Numbered from the stretch's first letter, positions 17,309-27,453 are shown. The stretch is DNA of 64,000 nt from an uncultured Saprospiraceae bacterium (GCA_937959275.1 CALGLU010000058.1:62001-126000), one strand, 5' to 3'. Notes: generated from the sequence alone by a model not told the origin. Translations and numbers: made by a program.

Positions 17309-20300
17309 TCAATAAATACTGATCATACTCATTGTTTTCTGTTGATTTCCAACTTGAATCCGATAATACAACAGACCGCTCGTTTTGAGCATTTCGTTGG
17401 ATAATACAATCTTATGGGATCCTTTATTGTAGTCGCTGACCTCAGAGTAGATTAAGTGCCCGTTGACATCAAATACGCTCAGTACAACGTCTTTAGCAGG
17501 TTTTTCAGTATAAAATTCGATTGCCGTTTCACTAGAAAATGGATTTGGTGTGTTTTGATATACCATAAATTCGCGTATGTCAGACGTTTCGGCACCTTCC
17601 TGTAACTCAATATTGAGAATTTCTAGTGATTGTGTGTATGCTTCAGACCTTGTAATTGATGAATTGATTTCCAAGTCAATATCTTTAGTATTTCCTTTCG
17701 TTAGTGCCTTAAATTGAAGTGTTATTAAGTCTTCGCCGCTCTGTATATTAGCCAACGATTCACTATGCCAACTCAGCGTCAATAAACCTTCTTGATCGTA
17801 CACTGCATAATGATCTTCACCAAAACCTTCCATTTCTGACTGGACATTTACAAATTCAACATTTGTCATATCATATTTCAACGTAAATTGTATACCCGCT
17901 ATCAGAAGCTCCTTTGTCGCTTGCAACGGAACCGATATTGATTCCCCTCTGCCGAATTCTTCACTTGGGTAATTCACAGTGATGGTCTGCTGGTTTCTAT
18001 TCGTCGCAGCAACAACATTGCTGTTAGCAGAAGCTGAACCATTGACATCACCTATCTTTACAGCAATAAAGTCCTTCACTGACTCTGAAACATCCAGATC
18101 AAACAGATCAATTTCTTCAGTAAATGGCCAAGGTTGATTCTCTTCAAAAAACTCTTGGTCGGCATCGATAAATCTCCATGATTCATTATTTGCAAATTCC
18201 GATTGTTTACCCAAAATTACTTGTCGTAACGAAACAATATCACCTGCAGACAATGATTGGCTATTATTGATATCTGCCGCTATAATCTTATAGGGACTAT
18301 CTAAGGGTGTTGTGCCAAGAATGTGCTTTTGTATGAGTACCATATCCAAGGTTGACACCCCATTCAATGGGTCATCGCTTCGGGCAGGCGTAATCGTATA
18401 ATCATCATGCATAGGCATTTCCTCAAACTCGTACTTACCCGTAAAGCCCGTTTCTTGCTGGTAATCTTGGTTAAACGATGCGTGTTGTAAGTTAATCATT
18501 ACATCTTCGACTGCAATATCATCTTCAGTGATTACAGTCCCCTTAATCAAAGCCATTGACGTCTCTTGCGTGGTAACTCCACTGATGTCACTACAAGCTT
18601 CATTCATCTGAATATCAACGACCGTATGGCAGATATCAGAATTACCAGAACTATCAAAAATCCAAATTTCAAGATTTTTAGCCCCTGCATCGCTACAATC
18701 AAAGGTCATTGACTGTAATAATGTATCTGTTGTCCCTGCAAGCTTCATTCTAAAGTCCAAGGAAGCATTAGGACAATTGTCGTAACTACCCAGATCAAAA
18801 TCAGAGGCCCACAAATCAACATCCATCGTGCTTGGTGAAATCACCGTAGAGACTTCGCTTAGGCAATATGGTGTCGGTGCTTTATCATCTTCCAATAAAA
18901 ATGTATCTGTACAAACTGCTGTATTCCCGCACTTATCTTTTACTGTCCATATAATCTTGTGCAAGCCAAAAGGTGCTGTTTCACTACTATACATTAATCC
19001 TTCACCAGAAATCGTCTGACCACCTTCAAACGTTATGTTGTAGGATACATCTAGCTGATCTTCTGTCGTACAATCATCTGAAACATTAGCTCTCAACTCA
19101 ATCGCATATGAACATTCTCCAGTCGCTCCATTTCGACTCACTTGTGTACATACCTCTTCAAAATTTGGCGGCTCAACATTATTTAAGGTTATTTTTTGAG
19201 TGTATTTCCATATACCTGGATTTTGACCAGTTGGTAATGCTTCATCATATTGACACCAGTCTACAACAGTCCATCGTCTCAAAACTTTCAAACACGCTTC
19301 AGCATCCGCATGAAATTCTTCGTCTTCATAAGTGGTAGCAATCAAAGCGCAGCCGTCTATTTTATCAGTTGTTGGCTCTCCTGCTACTTCAGGCGATGTG
19401 ACTTCAACTTCGCATTCTACATCTGAAGCATAGTTAGGTGGCCAGTAAGATGGATCCATAACAAATGGCTTATCTGCTTCAATATGAATTTCTTGATCAT
19501 AGCTATCCATCTCGTTACCATTGGCATCCCATAAATGCCATCGTCTGATAATGACTCCTATATCACATTGGTTGACATGTTTGATATCCTCATAATCCAT
19601 TTGGTATGAACTACATTCTTCATCAATCTCAGGTTTGCCCATATCTAACTTAGAGATATCCTCATAACAGTAGATATATTGATGTGGCGGGTGAGAATGA
19701 AATTTAGGAATATGCTTATCAACAATTTGAACTCTTACCATACAGCTATTATGGTTGCCAGATGCATCTTCGACTTTAAGCACAACCATATGATCTGCAC
19801 CAATATCTTTACAACAGAAATCGACATACTCTTTAAAGCTTGGTTCAGTATCATCGCATTCTAAGCCTTCTCTTCGAGCCACTGCTATTGTGACATCTGA
19901 ACAAAAATCAAAGCTTCCATCATTAAACGATTCTGCCCATACTCTCGCGCTTTTATCTGTCGATAACGTCACAGAAGTATTTTCATCACACACTGGAATT
20001 GGAGCAACATGATCTTTTACGCTGACCATATAATGGCATCTTGAGGAGTTACCACATTTATCATAAACAGTACACGTCACCCAACTATCTCCATAAGGCA
20101 TACTTTCAATCCAATAGTCTCCATTTTCAAAATAAACATCTGTTGTATCTGGTCTATCATAAGGATCTCCACCTTGAACCGCTTGTTTGTGTCCGATGAC
20201 ATACCTATAGTCGCCTGATCCGCAATCAAAATTGATATCAGGCATATTAACTTTCATCTTCTTGACACCGCATTCTAGTGGATCCGAGTCCATAATCACA

Positions 20301-23300
20301 TCTTCAGCATAACATGTCATATCTGGACCTTCTTTATCTTCGACCTTAATAATCTGATAATGAAATTGTGGATTATTTTCTGCTTCTGTCGTTGGTCTAC
20401 ACCAATCCAAGATCGTCCATTTTCTTAATATTTTATAACTCTGATCGCATAACGGAATGACTTGATCTTCATAGCTCGTCTGGATTTGACAATGACCATG
20501 AGCAGTCCCGATCGGCCTACCTCCTAAACTAGGTGCGCCTGTAAAATCGGGGTCAGGATTACCATCATTATTTAGATCGTAGAGTGCGGCATCTTTACAA
20601 GAGATTGAAATATCTTCAGGAAAGTCCGATGTATCGATCGCATCTTTGGAGTAATAAATCTTGTGCTCGCATGGTATTGACTTATTGCCACTTTCATCTA
20701 TTGCGACGTAAGTGATCGTCTTCATTGCAGCAAAATCAGAATAGGGATCACAGTCATATTTCTCTAACTGCTCTCCTATTTTTTCAATCGTAAAACAGGC
20801 ACAAGCATCGTGTACCCAGCCAGCTAAATTAATCATAGGATCAGGTGCATTACAGCTAATCGTATCCGGTTTTGGACAATAAATAACTGGAGGTAATTTA
20901 TCTTCTACAGTTACATAACCCCAGCACGAATTGTCAACTTGATTCCCATTGATATGGTATACCTGTGCCTGTAGTGTTTTACCTATATAATTTCTATTGA
21001 CAGGGTTAGGTACTTTTTTATTTTTATCTGACGGATCAGTCAAGACTAGATAATAGTCTTCCGCGCATTCTGTATTAGGGCCTTCCAGCACCATAGACGG
21101 TGTGATGTAAGCTTCACATTCTTCGTTAATACCAACATTGATACCATTCAGATTACATGCTAAATCACAAATATTACTTGGTCTATATGTGGAGTAATCG
21201 ACTGTATAATACACACTACAAGTCGCTTGTTGATCATCTTCTTTTCCTGGTAATTGGCAACCAGCAAACACTGTATAGACTCGCTCGACTTCATATAAGT
21301 ATTCACCCTTTTGTCTGATGATATCTCCATATGTTATTTTAATATCCTGACTTCCACAAGACGTCCAAACTGAAACATCTGTTGCTGAATTATCAGGAAT
21401 TAAATCAAAGCCATGATACACTTGTTCTGCATCATGGCCACCATCACATACTACCTCGAATGGGGTCTGTGGTGGCGTTGATAAATCAGATACACAATAG
21501 TGGTAATTATCCGCGCCGCCACACATAACTGCGTCCTTTGGATCAACAGCTGCAATTTGAATCGAATACCCCACTGTATTTGGATAAGTTAGTGTAAATG
21601 AGCCAGTCGTTTGTGGCGCACTAGATGACGAATTCGTTAAACAGACAGGATCCGAAATATATAAAGCTTGGCCAGTTTTATCGATTGCCTCATACTCTCC
21701 GTTTATGGCAAGGATATCAACAAGGATCGAATATGTTCCGTCCTTATGGTCTATAAATGATGGTTCATGTTTTATGATTGGTGCTGTACAAATATCTTCA
21801 TCTTCGCAGCCCATTCTTGTGCCTAACGCATTGACAATATTACCATTTGGTCCATCACCAATATTCACATTATCACTCCAATCCCAAATCGCTAAATAAT
21901 AATTGTGAGGGTTATTGAAATCATGATAATCAATCATAATCGTATTCCAAACATCACTGGACAAACCACTACGTACGAGGGCTAAGGAAGAGCAATCTCC
22001 ACTCAGCTCCATCTGTGTCGTTTCCGTCGGATTAAAGACTGAAGTTCCTGCTGTATGAACATTAGATTTATATAATGCCCAAGCCAGATGCTCATCATCC
22101 TGTAAGATTAATTCAAAAGAGCTGACAAAGGCTCTGACATCAAAATTAACCCAAATGATATCCTCCCCTTCTTGCGGCAATGGAGGTGTCATCATATACC
22201 CATTGTAGGGGTCATAAAATGATGTCCCAGAAAGATCGATTTCGAATAGGTCAGAATCATAAGACTCAGTAGGACTAGCTAAGGTCATAAAAGTGCCTTC
22301 GGTCCCACACTTCACGATGCCACCATCGGTAGCTACATCATCAATAGATTCATCTGAATTCCATCTTGATCCGGCATTGTAGCGCTGTGTAGCAAAGCAT
22401 GGCGTCGTGTTGCCACAGTCATCAGTGACTTTTATTTTTATCGTCGCAGATACATCATCACAAGGACTATCCTGAGAGAATGCAAATGTATATGTATAAT
22501 TATACGTTCGAAGCGTGCTTGCAGATGTAACAGTTAATATTCCTGTTAATGGATCAAATGAGCCACCATCTTCTGGTTGTGGTCCTTGCCATAATCCGCC
22601 AGGATCTTGACCTGTCAATAAGGAATTGAGATCGACGACTATTTCTCCAGTTGCAAACATGCATACTTCATGCTTACCACCAATTCCTGCACTCGGTTGT
22701 GAACTAACTATGACTGTTGCAATAGCCACATCTGGGCTACATGCAATAGATGGATCATTTACACTAAGCTCAAACTGATATGTGCCATGCGGCGTAGAAG
22801 AAAAATCTACGGCTGCTGGATTGTTTAAACTCACTCCCGAGCCTTTGATATCAGTCCAAATGCCTGCTGTAGGAGTATCCAAAATACCTAAAACAGACTC
22901 TAGATTTACTGCAAGATCTTCATGATCGCAAATGGTAATAATGCCATCGCTGCCAACTGCTGACGATTCAACAACTAACTCTAATGCTAAGGCCCCATTC
23001 AAAGAACCACACAATGTATTTTCAAATTCGTAATCAAACAGATATGTTCCTGCCATTAAATTATCAAGAAGGATAGTCCCTGCAGTAGGATTTAAATCAC
23101 TACCCACTGGTAATGGTGTTGTAGGATCTACAGTCCAAATCCCTCCTGCTGAACTACTAGAAGTAATTAGCTGTGTCAGATCAAATACACCTGTACTTTC
23201 AGAACAAACAACGGGTGGGCTAAGTACAGCTGCTGCTAGAGGATCACCTGAGATCACTTGAACAAAGACATTAGCCATATCTCCAGGACAGCCGCCTGAC

Positions 23301-26300
23301 GAGGTGAAATTATATGTAAATTCATATAATCCCGGGAAGGCATTGGCTGGTACAAATTGGTCATTATTTAATACTGATCCTGGAGGGTTTGAAGCTCCGC
23401 TTGTCCAGTTGCCACCAAGATCACCACTTGTATTAATACTAAATGGTGCTAGCGCTGTCAAATCACCGCAAATCGTATAATAGCCATCTACGCCTGCATC
23501 CCGAATATCTGTAACGGAAACAGATACAGCTATAAATTCATCAGCTGCACAAGTACCTAGAGGAGCAAATGTGTAATGAAAGATATACGTGCCTGGCAAA
23601 ACAGCAGAAAAGTCAGCAGTCTCAGGGTTGGATAAATCCACACCCGAACCAGTCACATCAATCCAATTGCCACCAAGCTGAGCGCCGCTTAGCAGGCTTG
23701 TTATATTTACTAAATCAGTTGTTCCTTCGCATATACTTGCATTAGAAGCGTAGCCTAAATACGGCTGTTCGTTGATGCAATTAACATATACTGTTGTTGA
23801 CGTTTTATCGCACTCTCCTGAAGCAAAAAACTTATAGGTGAAAGCGAATGTACCTTCTGGTAATATTGATAAATCCACGTCCGCAGGATCAGTTAAATTG
23901 ACACCAGTATTATTATCATCAAGCCATGTACCACCAAGATCATTCCCACTTAACTGTGCCCATAGGTCTATCGTGTTTACAGCTGTATAATCCTTGCAAA
24001 CCGTTAGATTTTCTGCTATTCCAGAGGACACTGTGGCATTTACGTCTATTGTTATCTGCTCTGGTGCAATCACACATGATGCATCAAAACTATGTTCCAC
24101 AATGAAGGTAGAACCTGCACTTACATCGATTGGATTAAAAACGCCAGTCACCTCATCAAACTGACCCACAGGACCAGAAATCAAAGTAAAGGCTCCACCT
24201 GCTGTAACGCCCAAACCTTGTACAAAAGATCGTAAATTTATGGTCTCAGTCGAGCTTTCGCAGATGGTGATAAATTGAGGTGCATTTAATTGGACGACAT
24301 TCTCCATGATTACCAATGTAACGATGGATTGCTCAGGTTGACACGGGCTGCTATTCGATTGGGAATAGGCGAAAAAATATGTGCCTGGACTTGCACCTGT
24401 AAAATCATATGTTCCATTTACAGGATCAAAAACACCTTGGTTAGATGTAGCTCCTGTAATTGACCAAGCCCCTCCAAGCTCAAAGCCGCTAATATAATCA
24501 GGTAGATTTAAAGTCCCTGTACCCTCACAGATAGTGACGCTGGAACCAACACCTGCACTCTTGTGCTCAAACACCGTTAATTCAACAGAGGTATCTACTA
24601 TAGGGCAATTTTGTTGGGCTCCAAAACCGTAAGTATAGCTAATCGTTTGTGATCCAATGACTGGTGCTAATGTACTCACATCCACAAGACCTGAATGGGC
24701 AACTCCAGCACCTGTTGTCCAGCTGCCACCTGGATCTGTATTATTTAAGAGAGAAAATAAGTCTATTGTTTCAGTGGAATTATCACACACGCTTAGCTGA
24801 GCGATTTCTCCCACATTCGGTGGATCTGAGGGTATGAGTACAGTTACAACGGCTTCATCAATATGGCATCCAGTGTTAGCGCCAAAGACATAAGAGTAAC
24901 TGTATATTCCTTGATTTAAAAGTGCTAAATCCACATTCATTGGATCAGATAAGTCAACACCGGAATTATTATTATCGATCCATGTGCCACCAGGTGACAC
25001 AGTAAATATTAGCCCACCTGTTAGGTCAACTATGCCGTTACAACTTGTGATACTACCTCCAGGTCCAGCTTCTGGCTGAGGTCCATTAACAATTAGGGTC
25101 GCTGTAGAAGTCGCGCCTGCCAAACATCCAGGAAGGACACTTGTAGAGTAGACATAATCATACAAACCTGGTGCGAGACTACTCACATCTAGGGCAGTTG
25201 GATTTGGCACTTCCAGTGCTGTTGCATCATCAATCCATATGCCTCCAGGATCTTCTCCTAAAATGACTTCAAAGAGATTTACAGGCGTTATACTGCCTTG
25301 ACAAACATAGAGATCACTACTAGTGCCAACTGATGGTTGGTCGATCACATTGATAACTAAAGTAGATTCAGCGCTTGGACAACCTTGAGAAGGTAAAAAC
25401 GTATATGTAAATATATATGAACCTACTGTTACACCTACTGCGGAAGGGTCGAATGTTCCTGTTGGTCCAAATCCCGCTGATGGATTCGCACTCCAGGTTC
25501 CACCTGCATCTGGCGATCCATTTAATTCATTTAATAATGTAAGAATAGGAGCTCCCATACAAACTGACATTTCCGTATTTAAACCTGGATCACTTTGTTC
25601 ATTCAAGGTGATGTAGACCAAAGAACTTGCTGGTCCATTATTACAATTTGAGGGAAAGCTATATTCAAATCCATATACATTATTGGGAGGTGTTGTAGAT
25701 GCTTCTCCTGCATCGAAGAATCCTTCTGGAGAAAACTCTCCGCCGATTGGATTGGTGACAGATGGCGTCCATAATCCACCTTGATCTTCTCCGTCTAAAA
25801 GATTATATAAGTTTATTTTTGTGTTGGCTGAACTACAAATGTTGATGTTAGAACCAGTTCCAACATCAAGAGCATCATCTTGAACGACAATATAGACTTC
25901 GCTACTCACAAGTGGACAAATGCCTGATTCGATAGAATAAGTAAATACGTATTTACCATAAGCCTGATCTGGGTTAAATGTCCCAGCTATTGAATTGAAG
26001 CTTCCTCCTGCTGGATTGGATGGATGAGCAGCCCAAGCTCCACCTGGTTGTTCTCCATGCAACAGCGAGTACAGATTAATAGCTGGATCGACTCCTGCAG
26101 CATCACAAGTTAAGACATGCGATCCGACACCAGTTTGAGGGCTAGGCATCACATTAATGATCGCATAGGTTGTGCCATCAATGTTACACCCTTGATGAGA
26201 GTAATAGTGAAACCCAAAAGTAAATGCACCAGGCTGACTATTGGACGGACTAAATGTTCCATTATTCTCATCAAATCCAGCCGGAGCGGGACCTGTCCCA

Positions 26301-26539
26301 TCCCAATACCAAGTACCAGTTGGTGGTACATAATTTAGGAGCGTATTTAAATAGATAATTTCCGAGGATCCAGAGCAGGTTGCTATATTATTGCCTATTG
26401 GGCATTGAGCACTTAAATGATTAAGATTAAGGCCTAACAAGCAAACGATCATGGCTAGCTTTAAAAGCCTCAATGATTCTGGAAAACGGCACAAATCTTT
26501 CTTCTTGTTTTGCTTGAAAACAATATTTGAATCTCTCAT
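17309..26539 (-). CDS. 3076-aa secreted repeat protein with dockerin, cohesin-like and T9SS type A sorting domains
   Basis: Signal peptide at residues 1-44 (LAMIVCLLGLNLNHLSA/Q). Residues 45-1373 are 15 tandem ~88-aa repeats, each with C-x(n)-NLxxLLxGxxxGGxW in the first half and GTYxFTYxF...C in the second. Residues about 1374-1600 form a unique region (CFATQRYNAGSRWNSDES...). Cys-rich modules shared with the 1609- and 1688-aa proteins follow, including LRKWTILDWC near 2033 and LRRWTVVDWC near 2416. An Ig-like module, a dockerin (2721-2777; loop DINNSQSLSAGD complete, first loop degenerate), a cohesin-like module (2849-2988) and a type A sorting domain (2989-3076) finish it. If the repeats form an extended chain it would hold the C-terminal modules far from the N-terminus. 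A surface adhesin or matrix component is inferred; no enzyme domain is seen. Confidence 0.85.
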   Translation of the reverse strand: MRDSNIVFKQNKKKDLCRFPESLRLLKLAMIVCLLGLNLNHLSAQCPIGNNIATCSGSSEIIYLNTLLNYVPPTGTWYWDGTGPAPAGFDENNGTFSPSNSQPGAFTFGFHYYSHQGCNIDGTTYAIINVMPSPQTGVGSHVLTCDAAGVDPAINLYSLLHGEQPGGAWAAHPSNPAGGSFNSIAGTFNPDQAYGKYVFTYSIESGICPLVSSEVYIVVQDDALDVGTGSNINICSSANTKINLYNLLDGEDQGGLWTPSVTNPIGGEFSPEGFFDAGEASTTPPNNVYGFEYSFPSNCNNGPASSLVYITLNEQSDPGLNTEMSVCMGAPILTLLNELNGSPDAGGTWSANPSAGFGPTGTFDPSAVGVTVGSYIFTYTFLPSQGCPSAESTLVINVIDQPSVGTSSDLYVCQGSITPVNLFEVILGEDPGGIWIDDATALEVPNPTALDVSSLAPGLYDYVYSTSVLPGCLAGATSTATLIVNGPQPEAGPGGSITSCNGIVDLTGGLIFTVSPGGTWIDNNNSGVDLSDPMNVDLALLNQGIYSYSYVFGANTGCHIDEAVVTVLIPSDPPNVGEIAQLSVCDNSTETIDLFSLLNNTDPGGSWTTGAGVAHSGLVDVSTLAPVIGSQTISYTYGFGAQQNCPIVDTSVELTVFEHKSAGVGSSVTICEGTGTLNLPDYISGFELGGAWSITGATSNQGVFDPVNGTYDFTGASPGTYFFAYSQSNSSPCQPEQSIVTLVIMENVVQLNAPQFITICESSTETINLRSFVQGLGVTAGGAFTLISGPVGQFDEVTGVFNPIDVSAGSTFIVEHSFDASCVIAPEQITIDVNATVSSGIAENLTVCKDYTAVNTIDLWAQLSGNDLGGTWLDDNNTGVNLTDPADVDLSILPEGTFAFTYKFFASGECDKTSTTVYVNCINEQPYLGYASNASICEGTTDLVNITSLLSGAQLGGNWIDVTGSGVDLSNPETADFSAVLPGTYIFHYTFAPLGTCAADEFIAVSVSVTDIRDAGVDGYYTICGDLTALAPFSINTSGDLGGNWTSGASNPPGSVLNNDQFVPANAFPGLYEFTYNFTSSGGCPGDMANVFVQVISGDPLAAAVLSPPVVCSESTGVFDLTQLITSSSSAGGIWTVDPTTPLPVGSDLNPTAGTILLDNLMAGTYLFDYEFENTLCGSLNGALALELVVESSAVGSDGIITICDHEDLAVNLESVLGILDTPTAGIWTDIKGSGVSLNNPAAVDFSSTPHGTYQFELSVNDPSIACSPDVAIATVIVSSQPSAGIGGKHEVCMFATGEIVVDLNSLLTGQDPGGLWQGPQPEDGGSFDPLTGILTVTSASTLRTYNYTYTFAFSQDSPCDDVSATIKIKVTDDCGNTTPCFATQRYNAGSRWNSDESIDDVATDGGIVKCGTEGTFMTLASPTESYDSDLFEIDLSGTSFYDPYNGYMMTPPLPQEGEDIIWVNFDVRAFVSSFELILQDDEHLAWALYKSNVHTAGTSVFNPTETTQMELSGDCSSLALVRSGLSSDVWNTIMIDYHDFNNPHNYYLAIWDWSDNVNIGDGPNGNIVNALGTRMGCEDEDICTAPIIKHEPSFIDHKDGTYSILVDILAINGEYEAIDKTGQALYISDPVCLTNSSSSAPQTTGSFTLTYPNTVGYSIQIAAVDPKDAVMCGGADNYHYCVSDLSTPPQTPFEVVCDGGHDAEQVYHGFDLIPDNSATDVSVWTSCGSQDIKITYGDIIRQKGEYLYEVERVYTVFAGCQLPGKEDDQQATCSVYYTVDYSTYRPSNICDLACNLNGINVGINEECEAYITPSMVLEGPNTECAEDYYLVLTDPSDKNKKVPNPVNRNYIGKTLQAQVYHINGNQVDNSCWGYVTVEDKLPPVIYCPKPDTISCNAPDPMINLAGWVHDACACFTIEKIGEQLEKYDCDPYSDFAAMKTITYVAIDESGNKSIPCEHKIYYSKDAIDTSDFPEDISISCKDAALYDLNNDGNPDPDFTGAPSLGGRPIGTAHGHCQIQTSYEDQVIPLCDQSYKILRKWTILDWCRPTTEAENNPQFHYQIIKVEDKEGPDMTCYAEDVIMDSDPLECGVKKMKVNMPDINFDCGSGDYRYVIGHKQAVQGGDPYDRPDTTDVYFENGDYWIESMPYGDSWVTCTVYDKCGNSSRCHYMVSVKDHVAPIPVCDENTSVTLSTDKSARVWAESFNDGSFDFCSDVTIAVARREGLECDDTEPSFKEYVDFCCKDIGADHMVVLKVEDASGNHNSCMVRVQIVDKHIPKFHSHPPHQYIYCYEDISKLDMGKPEIDEECSSYQMDYEDIKHVNQCDIGVIIRRWHLWDANGNEMDSYDQEIHIEADKPFVMDPSYWPPNYASDVECEVEVTSPEVAGEPTTDKIDGCALIATTYEDEEFHADAEACLKVLRRWTVVDWCQYDEALPTGQNPGIWKYTQKITLNNVEPPNFEEVCTQVSRNGATGECSYAIELRANVSDDCTTEDQLDVSYNITFEGGQTISGEGLMYSSETAPFGLHKIIWTVKDKCGNTAVCTDTFLLEDDKAPTPYCLSEVSTVISPSTMDVDLWASDFDLGSYDNCPNASLDFRMKLAGTTDTLLQSMTFDCSDAGAKNLEIWIFDSSGNSDICHTVVDIQMNEACSDISGVTTQETSMALIKGTVITEDDIAVEDVMINLQHASFNQDYQQETGFTGKYEFEEMPMHDDYTITPARSDDPLNGVSTLDMVLIQKHILGTTPLDSPYKIIAADINNSQSLSAGDIVSLRQVILGKQSEFANNESWRFIDADQEFFEENQPWPFTEEIDLFDLDVSESVKDFIAVKIGDVNGSASANSNVVAATNRNQQTITVNYPSEEFGRGESISVPLQATKELLIAGIQFTLKYDMTNVEFVNVQSEMEGFGEDHYAVYDQEGLLTLSWHSESLANIQSGEDLITLQFKALTKGNTKDIDLEINSSITRSEAYTQSLEILNIELQEGAETSDIREFMVYQNTPNPFSSETAIEFYTEKPAKDVVLSVFDVNGHLIYSEVSDYNKGSHKIVLSNEMLKTSGLLYYRIQVGNQQKTMSMISIY
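22421..26407 (-). repeat. Fifteen tandem ~88-aa Ig-like repeats
   Basis: Unit lengths by count are 85-93 residues. The shared frame is VGxxxxxxxC near the start, then NL(Y/F)xLLxG, GG(T/A/S/N)W, a variable middle often with a GVDLSDP-type segment, GTYxFxY and a closing Cys. Two Cys per unit suggest one disulfide each. DNA identity between units is low to the eye, so the array is old rather than a recent expansion. Confidence 0.85.
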
Positions 26540-26668
26540 GAGATATCACGGTTTTTATGAAATAAAAGTCTGTTATCTAACTTTTGTCAGTACCGTTAAA
26601 ACTTTGGATTATATGAAATGTAATTACTGAATCCGTCTCTAAAAGCTTGGGGAGCAGAGACTTAGACA

Positions 26669-27352
26669 CTAGATTAATTGATGATCTATGGCAAACCGAA
26701 TGAGATTGACCGTATTTTTTACATTTAGCTTGCGCATTATATTCTTCCTATGAACACCAACAGTTTGGTGGCTGATATACAGTCTATCAGCAATTTCTTT
26801 ATTGTTTAAAGCCTTGGTAATTAATAAGAGAATTTCTTGTTCTCTCTTTGTTAATTTTTGTTGGATTAAAAACCTATCCTGATACAGATTGGTCTTTTTA
26901 CCATTTACCTGAGGCGCAGTCCCGTTCACTTTTTGTGGAGGAGTGATATATACGCCATCTGATAAAAATGTATTACCTATTTCAAGTTCAGTAAAGCATT
27001 TCAGGATTTCTTCAGAGCTATTATTCTTAGAATAGAAGCCATCTGCTCCGCTGATAAACGCTTTTTTGACCAACTTATGATCCGTATATGCTGACAGTAC
27101 ACATACTTTGGTATTAGGTCTTTCAGATTTGATGCTTGAGATAATCTCCATACTATCTGGATTCGAAAAATTGAGATCCATAAAGACCAAATCAATTTCT
27201 AATTCAATCACCTTATCCAAAATCAGCTCACTCTCTGAAATTGTTTCAAGGATTCTCATTGGTGGTCCTTGAATAGAATTCAGTAAGGAAACAAAGCTTT
27301 CAGAAAAAAGCTTTTGATTATCTGCTACTAATATGTTTAAATGATAATTCAT
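26669..27352 (-). CDS. NarL/FixJ-type (LuxR) response regulator
   Basis: Start chosen at the ATG giving MNYHLNILVADN (227 aa); an 11-codon longer form has no receiver homology. The receiver domain spans about 1-120, with phosphoacceptor Asp in LVFMDLNFSNPDSM, the conserved Ser in VLSAYTD and Lys in GFYSKNNS. The C-terminal LuxR helix-turn-helix is KLTKREQEILLLITK...NKEIADRLYISHQTVGVHRKNIMRKL. No histidine kinase adjoins it. The 3076-aa gene begins 129 bases downstream on the same strand, so it may be cotranscribed with or control that gene (inference). Confidence 0.93.
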   Translation of the reverse strand: MNYHLNILVADNQKLFSESFVSLLNSIQGPPMRILETISESELILDKVIELEIDLVFMDLNFSNPDSMEIISSIKSERPNTKVCVLSAYTDHKLVKKAFISGADGFYSKNNSSEEILKCFTELEIGNTFLSDGVYITPPQKVNGTAPQVNGKKTNLYQDRFLIQQKLTKREQEILLLITKALNNKEIADRLYISHQTVGVHRKNIMRKLNVKNTVNLIRFAIDHQLI

Positions 27353-27453
27353 GTACTGTGATAATCGGTTATATCTTATAGACAAAATTTATCTAATATG
27401 TTTCCTAAAACAAATTAAGTGCCAAACTAGGAGTATAAACTATATTATCAAAA

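Noticed and set aside
681..26539. Cellulosome for plant polymer degradation
   Set aside because: No glycoside hydrolase, carbohydrate-binding module or SusC/SusD pair is visible in the block, so only a scaffold-type assembly, not a cellulosome, is claimed.
26635..26661. GTCTCT / AGAGAC inverted repeat between the response regulator and the giant gene
   Set aside because: A 6-bp stem with a 15-base loop and no T-run is too weak to call a terminator.
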